A stretch of DNA of 64,000 nt from positions 309,324 through 373,323 of the forward strand of contig FMBT01000324.1 of the NCBI GenBank assembly GCA_900095095.1, read 5' to 3'. Position numbers and translations under genes: made by a program. The notes under the pieces were generated by a model. The model did no database searches, was not told the DNA's origin, and worked only from the letters and a program-made list of their open reading frames with translations. The stretch comes from Fragilariopsis cylindrus CCMP1102. Taxonomy: Eukaryota > Bacillariophyta > Bacillariophyceae > Bacillariales > Bacillariaceae. Each line of letters opens with the position of its first letter. The stretch's first letter is position 1. This document shows positions 11,485-22,898 of the stretch, piece after piece.

Positions 11485-12810
11485 TCAGCAAGTTCCTTCC
11501 AACTTGCTAATTTGCTTTTGAAACACGGTGTCTTTCATAAACATTATGCGAGGCTGTTGGAAATTGATGCATGTTATGAACCCCATGCCATCCTTGTTTT
11601 TCATCTGGGACATGTGTGTGACCTGTTCACAAAAATGATAGCGCATACCAAGTAAACTACCAGTTTTGGCATCGTTGACCATCCAAGGTGGGCATGCTTT
11701 GCGGGTTTCCACCAGATCTATCTCAAAATGCTTGCCGTCTACATCGGTATCAGTACTGCTGCACTCCCCAATCATGAACCGGATTGGTGCAGGAGGTTTT
11801 GACTCGTCTACGTATGTCCAGTTTAAGGAGACATCGACCTCCGGATCCGACATCGCCTTGACTATGCCACCCAAGTCTCTTTTCCCTTCGTATAGAACGG
11901 CACTCGCAACCTGACCCACGCATCCCAAGCAGCACATAATATTCCTCAGTTTCATAAGACTCGTTAAAGACGTACTGACGCTATTGTACGCAGGGCATAG
12001 CCAGTATGGCTTTTGCTCTTGATTATTATTGAAGACGCACACGTTGTCCGCTAGCCAGCAATTGCCCTTCCCATCATCTCCGTCCCAGACCTTTGTGGTC
12101 ACGTGCGGGGGATTCTTCCCAATGAACATCAAATCTTGCAACGCCGCGACAATAATGGTATCACCGATTACCTCGATTCCAGCCAAGGTCGTCAATCCTT
12201 CTTTTACGATCGATTTTTGAAATGTGTTATTGACGGGATCGACAACCACCTTTGTGACTCTTCCGTAGGAAGCATTGTTCACTATCCCGAATCTTCCCTC
12301 TTGTCCACCGGCAGTATATAGAATATCTTCGTTGTTGGGATCTATGCTGACGTCGTTGGGACATGCCACGGGGATTTCCATCGTGGCGCAACATGCTTCT
12401 TCGGCGCTGTTGCTGTTCAAATCCAATCGAATCACGAGGTTCTTGTTCCAAACGCAAATGTACAATATCCCTTTCGAGGTGAGGGCACATCCAAACAATG
12501 TGTTTGCCGCATCACCGTCCATAGTTTTCACTGGACCACAAAGATGTTTTGGTTGGTCATGTTTGCTGCTGCCGCCCTCGTTGTCGGTCTCATTGTTGAG
12601 CGGCGCCGAAATTTCGTAGATGTGTCCTTCTTTCTTCCCATTGACGTTCCGCAAGACTGGAACGACTCCCACTAATCCTTGTTTGTATCCCTCATTGATG
12701 GCCATTGCCTCCATAAAGAATGTGTCTTGGGGGAATTCCAAGAAGGTGCATTCCACCTCCTTGTCCGTCAATCGTACAACTTCCTCGTCTCGGGGAGATA
12801 GCATCACCAT
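11485..12810 (-). CDS. Beta-propeller-like protein (SMP-30/gluconolactonase-type repeats), single exon
   Basis: A 441-residue intronless protein. Blade-like segments include GCALTSKGILYICVWNKNLV, VACPNDVSIDPNNEDILYTA, LTTLAGIEVIGDTIIVAAL and NCWLADNVCVFNNNQ. The PNDVSIDP motif is typical of SMP-30/strictosidine-synthase-like six-bladed propellers, which hydrolyse lactones or other small molecules; the substrate here is unknown and the later blades are weak. No signal peptide or membrane segment. The ATG at 12810 is the first in frame. The DNA looks less AT-rich, and the protein lacks the Asn and Gln runs common around it. It lies between two direct copies of a ~125-bp repeat, so it may have arrived as a unit; that is an inference. 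Confidence 0.6.
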   Translation of the reverse strand: MVMLSPRDEEVVRLTDKEVECTFLEFPQDTFFMEAMAINEGYKQGLVGVVPVLRNVNGKKEGHIYEISAPLNNETDNEGGSSKHDQPKHLCGPVKTMDGDAANTLFGCALTSKGILYICVWNKNLVIRLDLNSNSAEEACCATMEIPVACPNDVSIDPNNEDILYTAGGQEGRFGIVNNASYGRVTKVVVDPVNNTFQKSIVKEGLTTLAGIEVIGDTIIVAALQDLMFIGKNPPHVTTKVWDGDDGKGNCWLADNVCVFNNNQEQKPYWLCPAYNSVSTSLTSLMKLRNIMCCLGCVGQVASAVLYEGKRDLGGIVKAMSDPEVDVSLNWTYVDESKPPAPIRFMIGECSSTDTDVDGKHFEIDLVETRKACPPWMVNDAKTGSLLGMRYHFCEQVTHMSQMKNKDGMGFITCINFQQPRIMFMKDTVFQKQISKLEGTC

Positions 12811-13117
12811 GGTTATGCTATATTGTGGTTAGAAATTCGATAGACCAACTGCGTCCCGGTAGATTGATGGGTCGGCAAAACGAATTGGTAAAAAATGATA
12901 TGTTGGCTTATAGAGGAGGACTTTGGACCAGAAAAGGAGCGCAGCAGTAGTAGTAGTTGAGTTGCTTGTTCGAAAGGGTATAATTTTCTATTTTCATTCA
13001 TTGGAAGTGGTCTAAAATTGAGCCACCATGGTCAAATCCATTAGGACGTAATTAAAATAAAATATAATAAAGCATTAGAAAAAGAAGAAAAAAAAGATAT
13101 GCAACCGTTGAATCACT

Positions 13118-13184
13118 CTCCGTGCTTTAGCGCGACGCTAAATTTTCACCCGATAGCCCGCGCGACACTTTCCGGTGCACGGAG
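13118..13184. repeat. Nested inverted repeat / hairpin
   Basis: CTCCGTGC at 13118-13125 pairs with GCACGGAG at 13177-13184. Inside it TTTAGCG (13126-13132) and CGCTAAA (13136-13142) form a perfect 7-bp stem with a 3-base loop. Its GC content contrasts with the AT-rich surroundings. Confidence 0.6.
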
Positions 13185-13201
13185 GAAGTACTGTAGTAAA
13201 T

Positions 13202-13323
13202 GGAACTTTTTTTAATAAATAAATGTCGTTAAGTAAAATACTGAATTTGAAAATTTGTTCAGATCACGTAGAAATCAAACAGTTTTACTAATATCCTATT
13301 TTGGTTTGTGGGTCCATACTGTA
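13202..13323 (+). repeat. Direct repeat, right copy (pair with 11290-11414)
   Basis: Nearly the same sequence as 11290-11414 and in the same orientation. Similarity stops at GGAAC on the left and TACTGTA on the right. Not TG...CA bounded in the usual LTR way, so I do not call it an LTR. Confidence 0.85.
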
Positions 13324-13504
13324 TCCAGCAAACCCAAAACCAAAATTTCTTGTTTATTTGATATTTTTCTGTTCACAAAAAAAAAAAGCTCCGAAGTGGC
13401 AGCAAATAATACTGTAATAGACACCCCCTAACTCATATCAACATACATATGTATCGACAACAGAAGAGTGAGCCAATAAAGCTTATACCGCACATTATCT
13501 ATCA

Positions 13505-15313
13505 ATGTCTGACTTTCTTGATCAAGCAGAGGCGGCCGCTAAAGAAACAATCAAAGTTTGGATCAAACAAGTGCTAAGAGAAAGTTTCTTACAAGCACTT
13601 CGAAAAGCATGGACTCTTCAATCTACTACATGTGCAAACAATCAAACGAATCTGAGAAATTCGTTGTTGTCTTCATCTGAGGAAGATGATAGTAATAATA
13701 ACAAGAACGAACGATAACGATAATAATACAGATCCAGAATACCAAGTTGAATTATCTATGGCTGGCGTTAATGCTTGTTTCTTATTAGTGGAACGAGTTT
13801 CTAAGGCATGGCAAACTAAATTACGACAGGAACAACACGAACGTGTAGCGGAATGGGTAATGGAGGTTTATCAACAGGGAAAATCAACATTGTGGGTAAC
13901 ATTAACTGATGACAACAACAACAACAACAACAATAATAATGATAATAATAATAGCAGCAGCAGTAGTAGTAGTAGTAGGGAGTGTGGTACGGCGCAACAA
14001 CAACAACAACAACAACAACAACCTCATATCAATGAAAATAAAAAAGATTCGACACCACCTCCAACGTAGAAGCCGCCGAAGAAACTCAGCGATCACTATC
14101 AGTGAAGACGATGATGAACGATCCGAACAACGATTGGTAGGAACAATAAATAATATTCCACATCATACTAGTAATAATGATAATAATAATGACGAAGATG
14201 ATTTTCATCATCCACGAATACGAAGAGGAATCATCCATGGGTGTATAATAAACTTCGATCATTGGACGTAAAAGTGAATTAGATTACTCATCATTGTCTG
14301 TACCAGATGCCTTAAATGAAATCAAAGATTTTACTTCAAAGTATCGTACCTACTGGCCATTAGATAATAATATAATAGATCAAGAATCAATAAAAATGTC
14401 ACAACGTATGCGTGCAAGAGATCGGCATGGTGCAGGAGGAGGAGGGTCGTCAAGCGGTGGCGGTAATAGAGATGGATCATCGTATACTACTAAAAAGACG
14501 GTAAAATTCAAAGTTGTTCCAAAATCATTCACATCAATACCGACCACCACCACGCAAAAAAATGATCAACAAAAGTCAACAATTATTGAAACGTTGTTAT
14601 TGGCTAGAAAGAAAAAGAATAGTACATACCCTTCATTACAACCACCCAGAAAAAGAAAACGCATGGTTGAACACAAGGAGATACCTAGGGTACCATTTGA
14701 TTTTTCAACAACATCGAATGGAAACCCTGCAATTGAATTATCTTTCGATGAAAAGAAGGAATTAAATAAATTATTAGTACTGAATAATAATAATAATAAT
14801 AATGAGAAGGAGGATGAAGGAAGTATTAATAATGATAATAATAATCATTCATCAGAAAATAGTAAAGCAATTCCTACTAGTACAAAACCGGAAATAACAC
14901 TTGGGTTATTTGGTGGGTTACAACATGTTGGTCAGACAAGTCATTTCCTTCAAAATCCTTCTGAAATCAATAATAATAATAGTAATAATAATATGGTGTT
15001 TATGGCTAATAGGGACGATAGTAATACTGGCAATAATAATAAGATTTTACGACGCAAACAGAAGGTTTCTATCCAAGAACGAATTGATCCTAATCGTCTT
15101 CAGCAACGTACCGATGTTGGTACACCTAAAAAGAGTAAGTCAAAATTTCTAAGAACAGAAAATTGGTTCGATAAACAAAAGAAGTACTTTGATTTAGATC
15201 TGGGTTGGTGTCTTTTAGAAATCACAGTAGACGACGAAAAAGGAGGAGGCAATCAGCAAAAAAGGCTTTGTGCCTTTTCGAGTATGGAAATATGTTTGGA
15301 CGATAATGATTGA
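13505..15313 (+). CDS. Asn-rich protein of unknown function, frame broken about five times
   Basis: Not recognised. The ordered N-terminal part (DQAEAAAKETIKVWIKQVL, then AGVNACFLLVERVSKAWQTK and ERVAEWVMEVYQQGKS) is helical; a second ordered piece (PDALNEIKDFTSKYRTYWPL) lies near 14310, followed by a basic Asn-rich tail ending GWCLLEITVDDEKGGG and a Cys/Met-containing end. The frame changes near 13712, 14064, 14100, 14236 and 14272. Each is repaired by one added base, and the joined frames read smoothly (for example RSLS/SEDDDERSEQ and SLDVK/SELDYSSLS). No TAG or TGA interrupts the long final frame (14294-15313). Asn and Gln runs come from AAT/AAC and CAA repeats. The many breaks suggest missing bases or decay; presence of a real gene rests on the long conserved-looking segments. 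Confidence 0.55.
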
Positions 15314-15563
15314 AAAACACAAGAGACATCAACAACATTAGATATTCAACATCAAAAACTTGAAATGTAGAAAAAATAGATAATATAGTATAGTACTAGT
15401 ATAGTATAATATAATATTGTGTAGACTAGAGATAGCTTTTTACTGCACTGATGGTAATCTTTGCGCATTTCTGTGCTTGGCATATAGTATGTGTATGTGT
15501 AGGATTACATATGCGCTTTTCACTAAATATTCATATCCTATTCAGTCGGCGTCATCTTCTACT

Positions 15564-15849
15564 TCAGCACACAAATTGATCTTGTTCAGCCTCGTTATCA
15601 TAATTTTCTTCTGATTTCTCTCCTTCATCGACGGCCTCTCTAAAATGATCTTCAACTTGTTCTTGATTCAAACCCAAAGCACTCTCTTCGATGGATTCTT
15701 TTTTCTCTTCTTCTTCGGCACCAACCTTGTACTCGCCATCATTTTCGTTATCCTCACTGCCATTTCCATTATCAATATCGATTTCTTCGGAATTCTCTCC
15801 TTGATCGACGACCTCTCAGAATGGCTTTCTACTTGTTCATTTCTTCATT

Positions 15850-15884
<35 letters not shown>

Positions 15885-18800
15885 CTTGTTCATCTTCATT
15901 CAAATCTGAATCATTCTTGTCAACGGTTTCATTCTTCTCGTTATCAATATCAATTTCTTCGGAATTCTCCCTTTGATCGACGACCTCTCCAGAATGGCTT
16001 TCTACTTGTTCATCTTCATTCAAATCTGAATCATTCTTGTCAACGGTTTCATTCTTCTCGTTATCAATACAATTTCTTCGGAATTCTCCGTTTGATCGGT
16101 ACCTCTCCAGAATGGCTTTCTACTTGTTCGTCTTCATCCAAATCTAAATCGTTATTTTCGATGGTTTCATTCTTCTCGTTATCAATATCAATTTCTTCGG
16201 AATTCTCCCTTGATCGACAACCTCTTTAGAATGCCTTTCTACTTGTTCGTCTTCATTCAAATCTGAATCGTTATTTTCGATGGTTTCATTCTTCTCTTCT
16301 GCTTCATTCTCAGGCATCGTTTCCTTAGTTTCTGCTTCCTGTGCGTCGGAAGGTATTTCTTCTGACAACAAGCCAATTCTAACTCTTCATCTGTGACACT
16401 CAATTCCGTCAATTCAGCCTGTAACGTATCCGAGATGTCCTGGAACTCTGCAGCCTCATCATATTCTTCTCTTTTAGCAGCTTCTTGAACTTTTTCCTCC
16501 GCTTCGTTGATTTTGTCCAGTAGAAATTTTACTTTTGCCAGACGTTCTTCGCATTCCTCGCTTGTGAGCCCACAATCTTGCACGACCCTTTCACTCTTTT
16601 CTTCGACTCGCAAATTATGTGAATCGTCTTTTGCTCTTACTTCGATAATAGACGAATCTCCTCCCGCAAGACCGATATTTTCCATCAGCTCTTCCCACTT
16701 GCCATATTTTCTTCCTAAATCGTTTCCTTCTGCTTTGAGTACCAAAATCTGACCCTCAAGCACCCTGGCACCGACGCCCTTAACACTATTTTCTTCAGAA
16801 GAACAATCACTACAATTTTCTTTCTTTTCTACAACCAGCTGCGCAATTATTTTTGCCAATGACGTCATAAGTTTTTCTCCTGACAGTCTTTCTTTCTCCT
16901 CTGCAATATCTCTAGCTTTCAATAAATCAGAATCTAGTTGATGAAGTACGTCTTCCGCTGACGCCTTCTTAATTTCAGCATCCCCGTTTAATTCATCTTC
17001 GATGTTCTTTATGCGGGACTCTGCTTCTTTGATCTCCTTAGAAGCCTTGCCAGCGGCTTTAAAATCCCTCTTCGCAGCAGCTGCTTTTTTGTGCTTCTCC
17101 AATTCTGGAATTCTTTGAAGAATATTATCATGCTCAGACTGTAACTTTTGAATAGCTTCTGTAGCAATTTTCAGTGTTTGTTTTGCACTGCTAGCCGCAC
17201 CTTCGCACTTCACAACATCGGCCTGGAACTGCGCAAGGGCCTCTTCGTCGTCAATCTCTGCCTGCTCCGCTTGACTTTCTTCTTCAATGTATCGAAGCTG
17301 TGTGGGTATGATTTGGCTGAATTGTTTGGATAACTTTAACTCGGATTCTAAAGTTATTTTCAATTCCTCGTGAGAAAGCAAGGTATCGGAATGCGTTTGG
17401 ACTTGAAGATCATGTGCCTCCTTTTGTCTTTTGTGTTGTTCATGCTCAGCTTTCCATTCGTTCCGGCTTAATTTCATCTCTCTTTCCTTCTTATCAACGC
17501 GGCTGAGCTGTCGTGAAAATTTCACCCTTACTTTCGAGATAGAATCTTCAAATCCGAACTTTCTTGTTCTTAAATTAGCTGCTTCCTTTACCTTCTTATC
17601 AAGTGTTTTCCGAAGCTCATCGATTTCACTCTCGACCTCTTCAAGGTTTTTATTGACTTCCTCTTTTTGCGTTTCAATTTCGCAAGTCTGTTCTTTGATA
17701 GAGTCTTCCAATTCCTTTCGTTCTTCACTTACGTGTTCTTCTTCTCGCTCCAAATGTTTTGAGTATTGTTGTATACGTTCTTTTTCTGCTGAAAGCTGCT
17801 TTGAAATACTTGCGAATTGCGTGAATTGTTCGTCGTCATTCTTTCGTTCATTTGCAGCTTCTTTTTCCTTTAGTTCCTCAAGTCTTACCGCTAGATTTTC
17901 GAAACAGTGCGCTACAGTTTCACCTAATTGTGCCTTACAATACTCAAGCTGAGATAAAGACTCATTTATGTTCTGTAACATAAGAGCTACCTCATGTTTT
18001 TCTCGCTTATGACCATCTAACTCCTGTCCCAATTGATCGGCTTGTTCATAGTCTTCCTCGTCGATAGCGTCTTGTAGTTGCTGTTCTAGTTGCTCAATTT
18101 GTTGAGTTGCCAAGCGATCCTTGGCCAAAGCGAGAAAACGATTTTCTGATAACATGTTTTGTTCACTTCGTGCATCTTTTATTTGTACCATTGCTCGGTT
18201 GACTGATTGTGCGAAAAACTCCTGATGATCTTCAAATATTTCCTTTGGTGTGTTTCTTTTCTTTGGTTCAAGCGAGACATTTTTTGGATATGAGTATACC
18301 GGCGGCACACTTGGAGTAAATTGTTTCAAAGATGGACGAGACTCGGACGCAAGCTTGTCGTTCGATGTAATAAATGAGAAACCAGTAGTAGCACTACCAC
18401 CAGCAGCAACGTTTTCTATCGGCTCTGGTTTGTAACCGGCAGCACTAGTTGTGACCTCTACCTTGGTATCGTCGTCATTGTCGTTTGTATCGGTACTATT
18501 ATAGCTATACGACCTCTTGGATTGCTGTTGCTGTTGAAGTTGTCGTTCCGCCATGGCATGTTTCATGACCTGTTGCTCCTTCGTCACTCGATCCATACCA
18601 CTAGCAGCTGCATTAGACCCATATGAGTGGGTGCTACTACCCAAAGAACCGTGACTAGAGTCTCCTCTTTTGTGCGTAGTGGCGATGGTTGTGGGTATGG
18701 GACTGGCCCGAAAGCCCTTAAAAAATGTTCCCATGAACCCTTTTTGGTTCTGTTGTTTATTTTGTTGCAACTTTATAGCCTCATCAGCTGCCGCCTTAGC

Positions 18801-19780
18801 TGCCTCCAATACGTCATCCGTACTAGCCGTCGGTTGAAGTTCAGGTGAAGTCGTTACTTTCGCCTGGGCCTCTTCTATAGCCTTAGATTGCATAAATGCT
18901 TCGGCTCGTTGCGTCGCTTCCGCAGCACCATCTCGAGAAGATTTATCTTCGGCGGTGTTCGCCGGCATCGTAGTCAAGGGTGGGGTAGCGGCTGCTGTAG
19001 GTGTTGTGTTTGATAACGGCGGTGCTGTACTGGTGTCGTTATAATTAGAATTCACTCCGATCTTCGATGATCGCATTTTTTTCTTTTTGACCACATTCCT
19101 TTTAGCGCTGGTCCCAAAGTGATACCAGCTCCAGCTGGTAAGCCAGTAGATGTCGTCGTCGTTGTTGTTGCTGCTTCCAAGCCGAAAGATTTGCGTATAG
19201 GAGTTGGAGAGGGAGCACTGACAACAGAGGACGTAGAACTGATAGGTGCCGAATTATCATTATCTCCGGATAAGAAGGAAAAACCGCTGGAAACTACTGG
19301 GGCAACAGCTTCCTCGGGAATTGTTTGGGTTGTTTCTTCGACAACCGAGTCAGCTCCTAATCCATCATTCGTTGGAGACGCAATAAAGTCAAAACCAGAT
19401 GACGTAACAGTATTAGTAGTAGTAATAGGAGCAGGAACAGTACTAGCGGAAGCAACCTCGTCAGCGGTAGGTCCAGATGCAACGCCGCTCGAGGGTTCTT
19501 GCATCATGAAAGAAAATCCACTACTAGTTGCTGCGGAAACAGGTACAGGTACTGATGTAGTATCCAATTCCGGATCTTGTGATGGTGCTGGGGCGGAATT
19601 CAGGAAGGAAAAAGAAGAAGCCGCTGGAGCTGGGGATGCTGTTGGTGGCTCAGGAGCAGCACCCACATTCATAAAACCAAACGAACTGGTCGCCGTCGTT
19701 GGCGCCGATGTCGCCGCTTCGGTTCGATCATCCTCTGCATCCTTTGACGACGTGCCTTTGATATCAAGACCACCAAACAT
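15564..19780 (-). CDS. FxF-motif and coiled-coil protein with UVR-like segments and acidic C-terminal repeats
   Basis: Begins MFGGLDIKG at 19780. The first 220 residues carry five copies of a short motif, S-[SG]-F-x-F-[LMI] (SSFGFM, SSFSFL, SGFSFM, SGFDFI, SGFSFL), spaced by Pro/Ala/Thr linkers; another (TGFSFI) sits near 18370. One base missing in an A run near 19105 shifts the frame into the 945-residue part, a long coiled coil (about 18200-16400) with UVR-like hairpins (AIDEEDYEQADQLGQEL, AKREEYDEAAEFQDISD). Near 16371 another missing base leads into acidic 40-residue repeats (NDSDLNEDEQVE, VVDQGENSEEIDID) and a stop near 15564. An alternative start at 20062 is in frame but its extra residues look like untranslated sequence. 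Probably a cytoplasmic scaffold; function unknown. Confidence 0.6.
15852..15884. repeat. T33 homopolymer
   Basis: Thirty-three consecutive T on the plus strand, i.e. poly-A on the coding strand, replacing the expected end of one acidic repeat unit. It would encode a Lys run if translated. Confidence 0.95.
15885..16300 (-). repeat. Tandem ~120-bp coding repeat, at least four units
   Basis: Units are marked by CAAATCTGAA or a close variant at 15901, 16021, 16139 and 16258, giving lengths of 120, 118 and 119 bases. The first spacing keeps frame (40 residues); the other two are short by 2 and 1 bases, which breaks the reading frame. One deletion is CCCTTTGATC to CCCTTGATC near 16209. A diverged unit continues to the left at 15780-15851. 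Confidence 0.9.
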
Positions 19781-20799
19781 TATCAAACTATTAATTTTTA
19801 TTTTACAGGAGTGTACACAGTAGTTATTGTAGATATATCTTCTACCATCAAGAGTAATGGATAGACAGCGTTGTTGGTATGTTGCTCGTTTGGTATGTTG
19901 CTTGAATAACGAAATCACTGGAAGTAATATAAGTACTTTAATATGTAATACAAATTGTATACAATAATAATGAACGAATGCAATAAAATCACGTGCAAAA
20001 ATACAAGTCATAAATAAACAGCAAGAAATTTTAACCCATATCGCTAACGGTCTTATAAACATGTTTAGGGGAAGGGAAAAATAGGGTGTTCTATTATACT
20101 GCCCCTCCCCTATCTAGCCAAATATAATTTCTTTGTATTGTTCAATATAAACACGACTCAAAATTATTCATTATTCTTCAGCTGGGATGGTAATCTCAAT
20201 TTGTTTGCGCAACCAAAATAATGAGACTTCCTCCAAATTACCTCGGTAACAGTCCCCAGACAATTCGGTCGAGCGTTAAAAAGAAATAATAAGGTAAAAT
20301 GAAAAAATAATTATGAACAAAAACAAATTTCGTGTATTGTTTTTATAATTATGCCGACTTTAACAAAGGAATTGTCCGTGATGGAATTGGTCATAGCTAT
20401 TATTCGCTTATTGAAGATGATGCCTGCATTAGAGGTTCGGGTTCGGAAAATTAACATTTAACACTTTTTCGCGATGGATTGATTCGATTCATTCGATCAC
20501 TACTTATGTTGCAGAAAATCATCACTTCTTACCGTATTTTCACTTTTTGACACGAAGACGAACCTGAAAGGTGAAAGGTGAAAGGTGAAAGGAAATAGTT
20601 AACCGCTAAACTGAAATGAAAATCACATCTGCCTCATTGAAAAATACGTGACAGAAAACTGAAAGGAAAAATCACATCTAAAGAAAAAATACATAAAAGA
20701 AAATAGCGTGAATACTTCTCATCCTTTTGCTCCGTCAACAAGAAAACGGTGAGCAACTAGTTGTCATAGAAGTCAGTTTAAAGTTAAGTCGCGGTCGCG
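19781..20799. other. Intergenic, divergent promoter region
   Basis: About 1 kb between divergent genes. It has four GAAAGGT units at 20568-20592 and a repeated GAAAAATCACATCT-like element at about 20620 and 20667. No gene supported. Confidence 0.5.
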
Positions 20800-22859
20800 A
20801 TGGGTAAAGTACGATCCAAATCCAAATCAGGGAACAGCCAAGCCGACTACAAAAAAAAGATAGAGGAAATAGCATACGACGAAAGAATGACCGCGATAGC
20901 GACAGTGAGATCAGCTTTGATGAGGAACGCTCGTCAAGCTATAAAACTAGAGATTATGGCAGAGAGGGTGGTGGTCGATCACGGAGAGCACGTAGTCGAA
21001 GTGTAAAGAAAAATACTAAGAAACGAAATAACTTTGATGATGAAGACAACGAAAAGTTGGCAAGAAGAAAACGGGATAGCCTTAGATCAAGATCAAAATC
21101 AAATTCACGACTACGACGAGATATTAATAATTCAGACAGTGACGAATTATCGGTGGATCACCGCAGCATCAGGGGGAAACGCGCCCAGAGTAGTAGCGGT
21201 AGCGTTATGAGTCGGAGATCACAACATAGCAATAAAAGTCGTTTTACAAGTGTGGAACGAAGCGAGAGCCGTAGACAATCATACGTCGAATCGGATAGCG
21301 ACAGTGAGTCCGACCAGTCGGAAGAATCCGATAGTGATAGTGATAATGATATCCAGCCCTTTCGCCGACATCAAAATTCTACATTTAATAGGCCTTCCAA
21401 CAATAATATTGAACAAATGCCATTATCGGCTAGGCCTCGACTGATGAAAGCAAACTCCTTTCAAATGACAAGGCAAGACCTATCAGACAACCCAATTTCT
21501 GGTAGGTCACGACAGGAATTGGGTCGAAACACAAATCAAAATTCTACATTTAATAGGCCTTCCAACAACAATCTTGAACAAATGCCAATATCGGCTAGGC
21601 CTCGACTAATGAAATCGAATTCCTTTCAAATGACAAGGCAGGACCTATCAGACGACCCAATTTCTGGTAGGTCACGGCAGGAATTGGGTCGAAACGCAGA
21701 TCAAAATTCTTCATTTAATAGGCCCTCCAACAACAATCTTGAACAAATGCCAATATCGGCTAGGCCTCGACTAATGAAATCGAATTCCTTTCAAATGACT
21801 AGGCAGGATCTATCAGACAAATCAATTTCTGGTAATCAAGCCCCGATGTTTTCGGGAAAAATAAACAGTGCAACTTCTATTCAGAACAACAATCAACGCC
21901 AAACGGTACTGAGAGCTGGATTAATGAGGAACACATCTGCTAGAAATCTAACCCCCGTGAACAGAAATGCTCCACTTGGTAATAGCTTACCTCAAAATAA
22001 TGATAATGTTCAGAGGCCTACAATGGCAATAGCTTTGTCAAATCGGCAGTTACTGTCTACGAATCAAAAACCAGGTCAGCAGCCATTGAATAGATCAACA
22101 TTTGGAAACGAGTCACAACCACAACTTCACGTAAAATCTGGTATGGTTCGGGCAACATCTCAAAGGTTCCTTAGCAACGTCAATGCCGGCAACGGCAATA
22201 GTAACGCATTACTCAGTACTTCCACGCATTCTGCCATGAGACTAGGTTCGCAACAAAAAAATCCGAGTGAAGCAAATAGCCAGTTTTCTAGGAGGGGTCA
22301 ATCCAAGAGCCTATTGATGAACGGTAGTGTAAAAATGATGACGAATAATGGTGATCAGCAATCACAGAATGAAATGATGAATTCCCAATGGGCTAACCAT
22401 AACAGGGGGCCTCCTCTCGTTATCGGAGGCTCGATGATGTCGGACGGTGCTTCAGTTATTTCCTCCCACACCCGCCGGAGTCCGCATCAAACACTTGCAG
22501 ACCAAATTTATTCTCGAAGTCTTGCCGAAGATACGCAATCTGTGGTGAGCTGTCGCACTCTTGACCCGCCGGGAGCTGATAGTCAACATTTGACTGAGTA
22601 TTTGAGCGAACAATACTCGGACGACGATTCTTCATACGACACTTTCGGAGATGACCAAGAAAGTTACGTAGAGCTATGCGACGAAGACGAAGACGAGTTT
22701 TCAGTAAGAAGCGACCCTCCAAATGCTATTACCAGCAGCAAATCAGAGGTGTATGAAGATTCTGAAGATTCTGAAGATTCTGGAAATTCTGATATTGAGG
22801 AGACAATGTACAGTGACGAGTCGAGTTGTCCAACTAGTGGTTTCGACTTCGACGACGAA

Positions 22860-22898
<39 letters not shown>

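Larger units (their letters stand above)
12811..13504. other. Intergenic, divergent promoter region with hairpin and repeat
   Basis: About 690 bases between divergent genes. It contains a GC-rich patch at 13117-13184 with a hairpin (13126-13142) inside an outer inverted repeat, the right copy of the direct repeat (13202-13323), and an A11 run near 13378. No ORF supported. Confidence 0.5.

Noticed and set aside
11290-13323. LTR retrotransposon
   Set aside because: No reverse transcriptase, integrase or TG...CA ends; the enclosed ORF is a propeller-like protein.
19781-20062. Upstream extension of the FxF/coiled-coil protein to an ATG at 20062
   Set aside because: The added residues are Ile/Leu/Lys-rich and look like translated AT-rich leader; MFGGLDIKG at 19780 is a better start.
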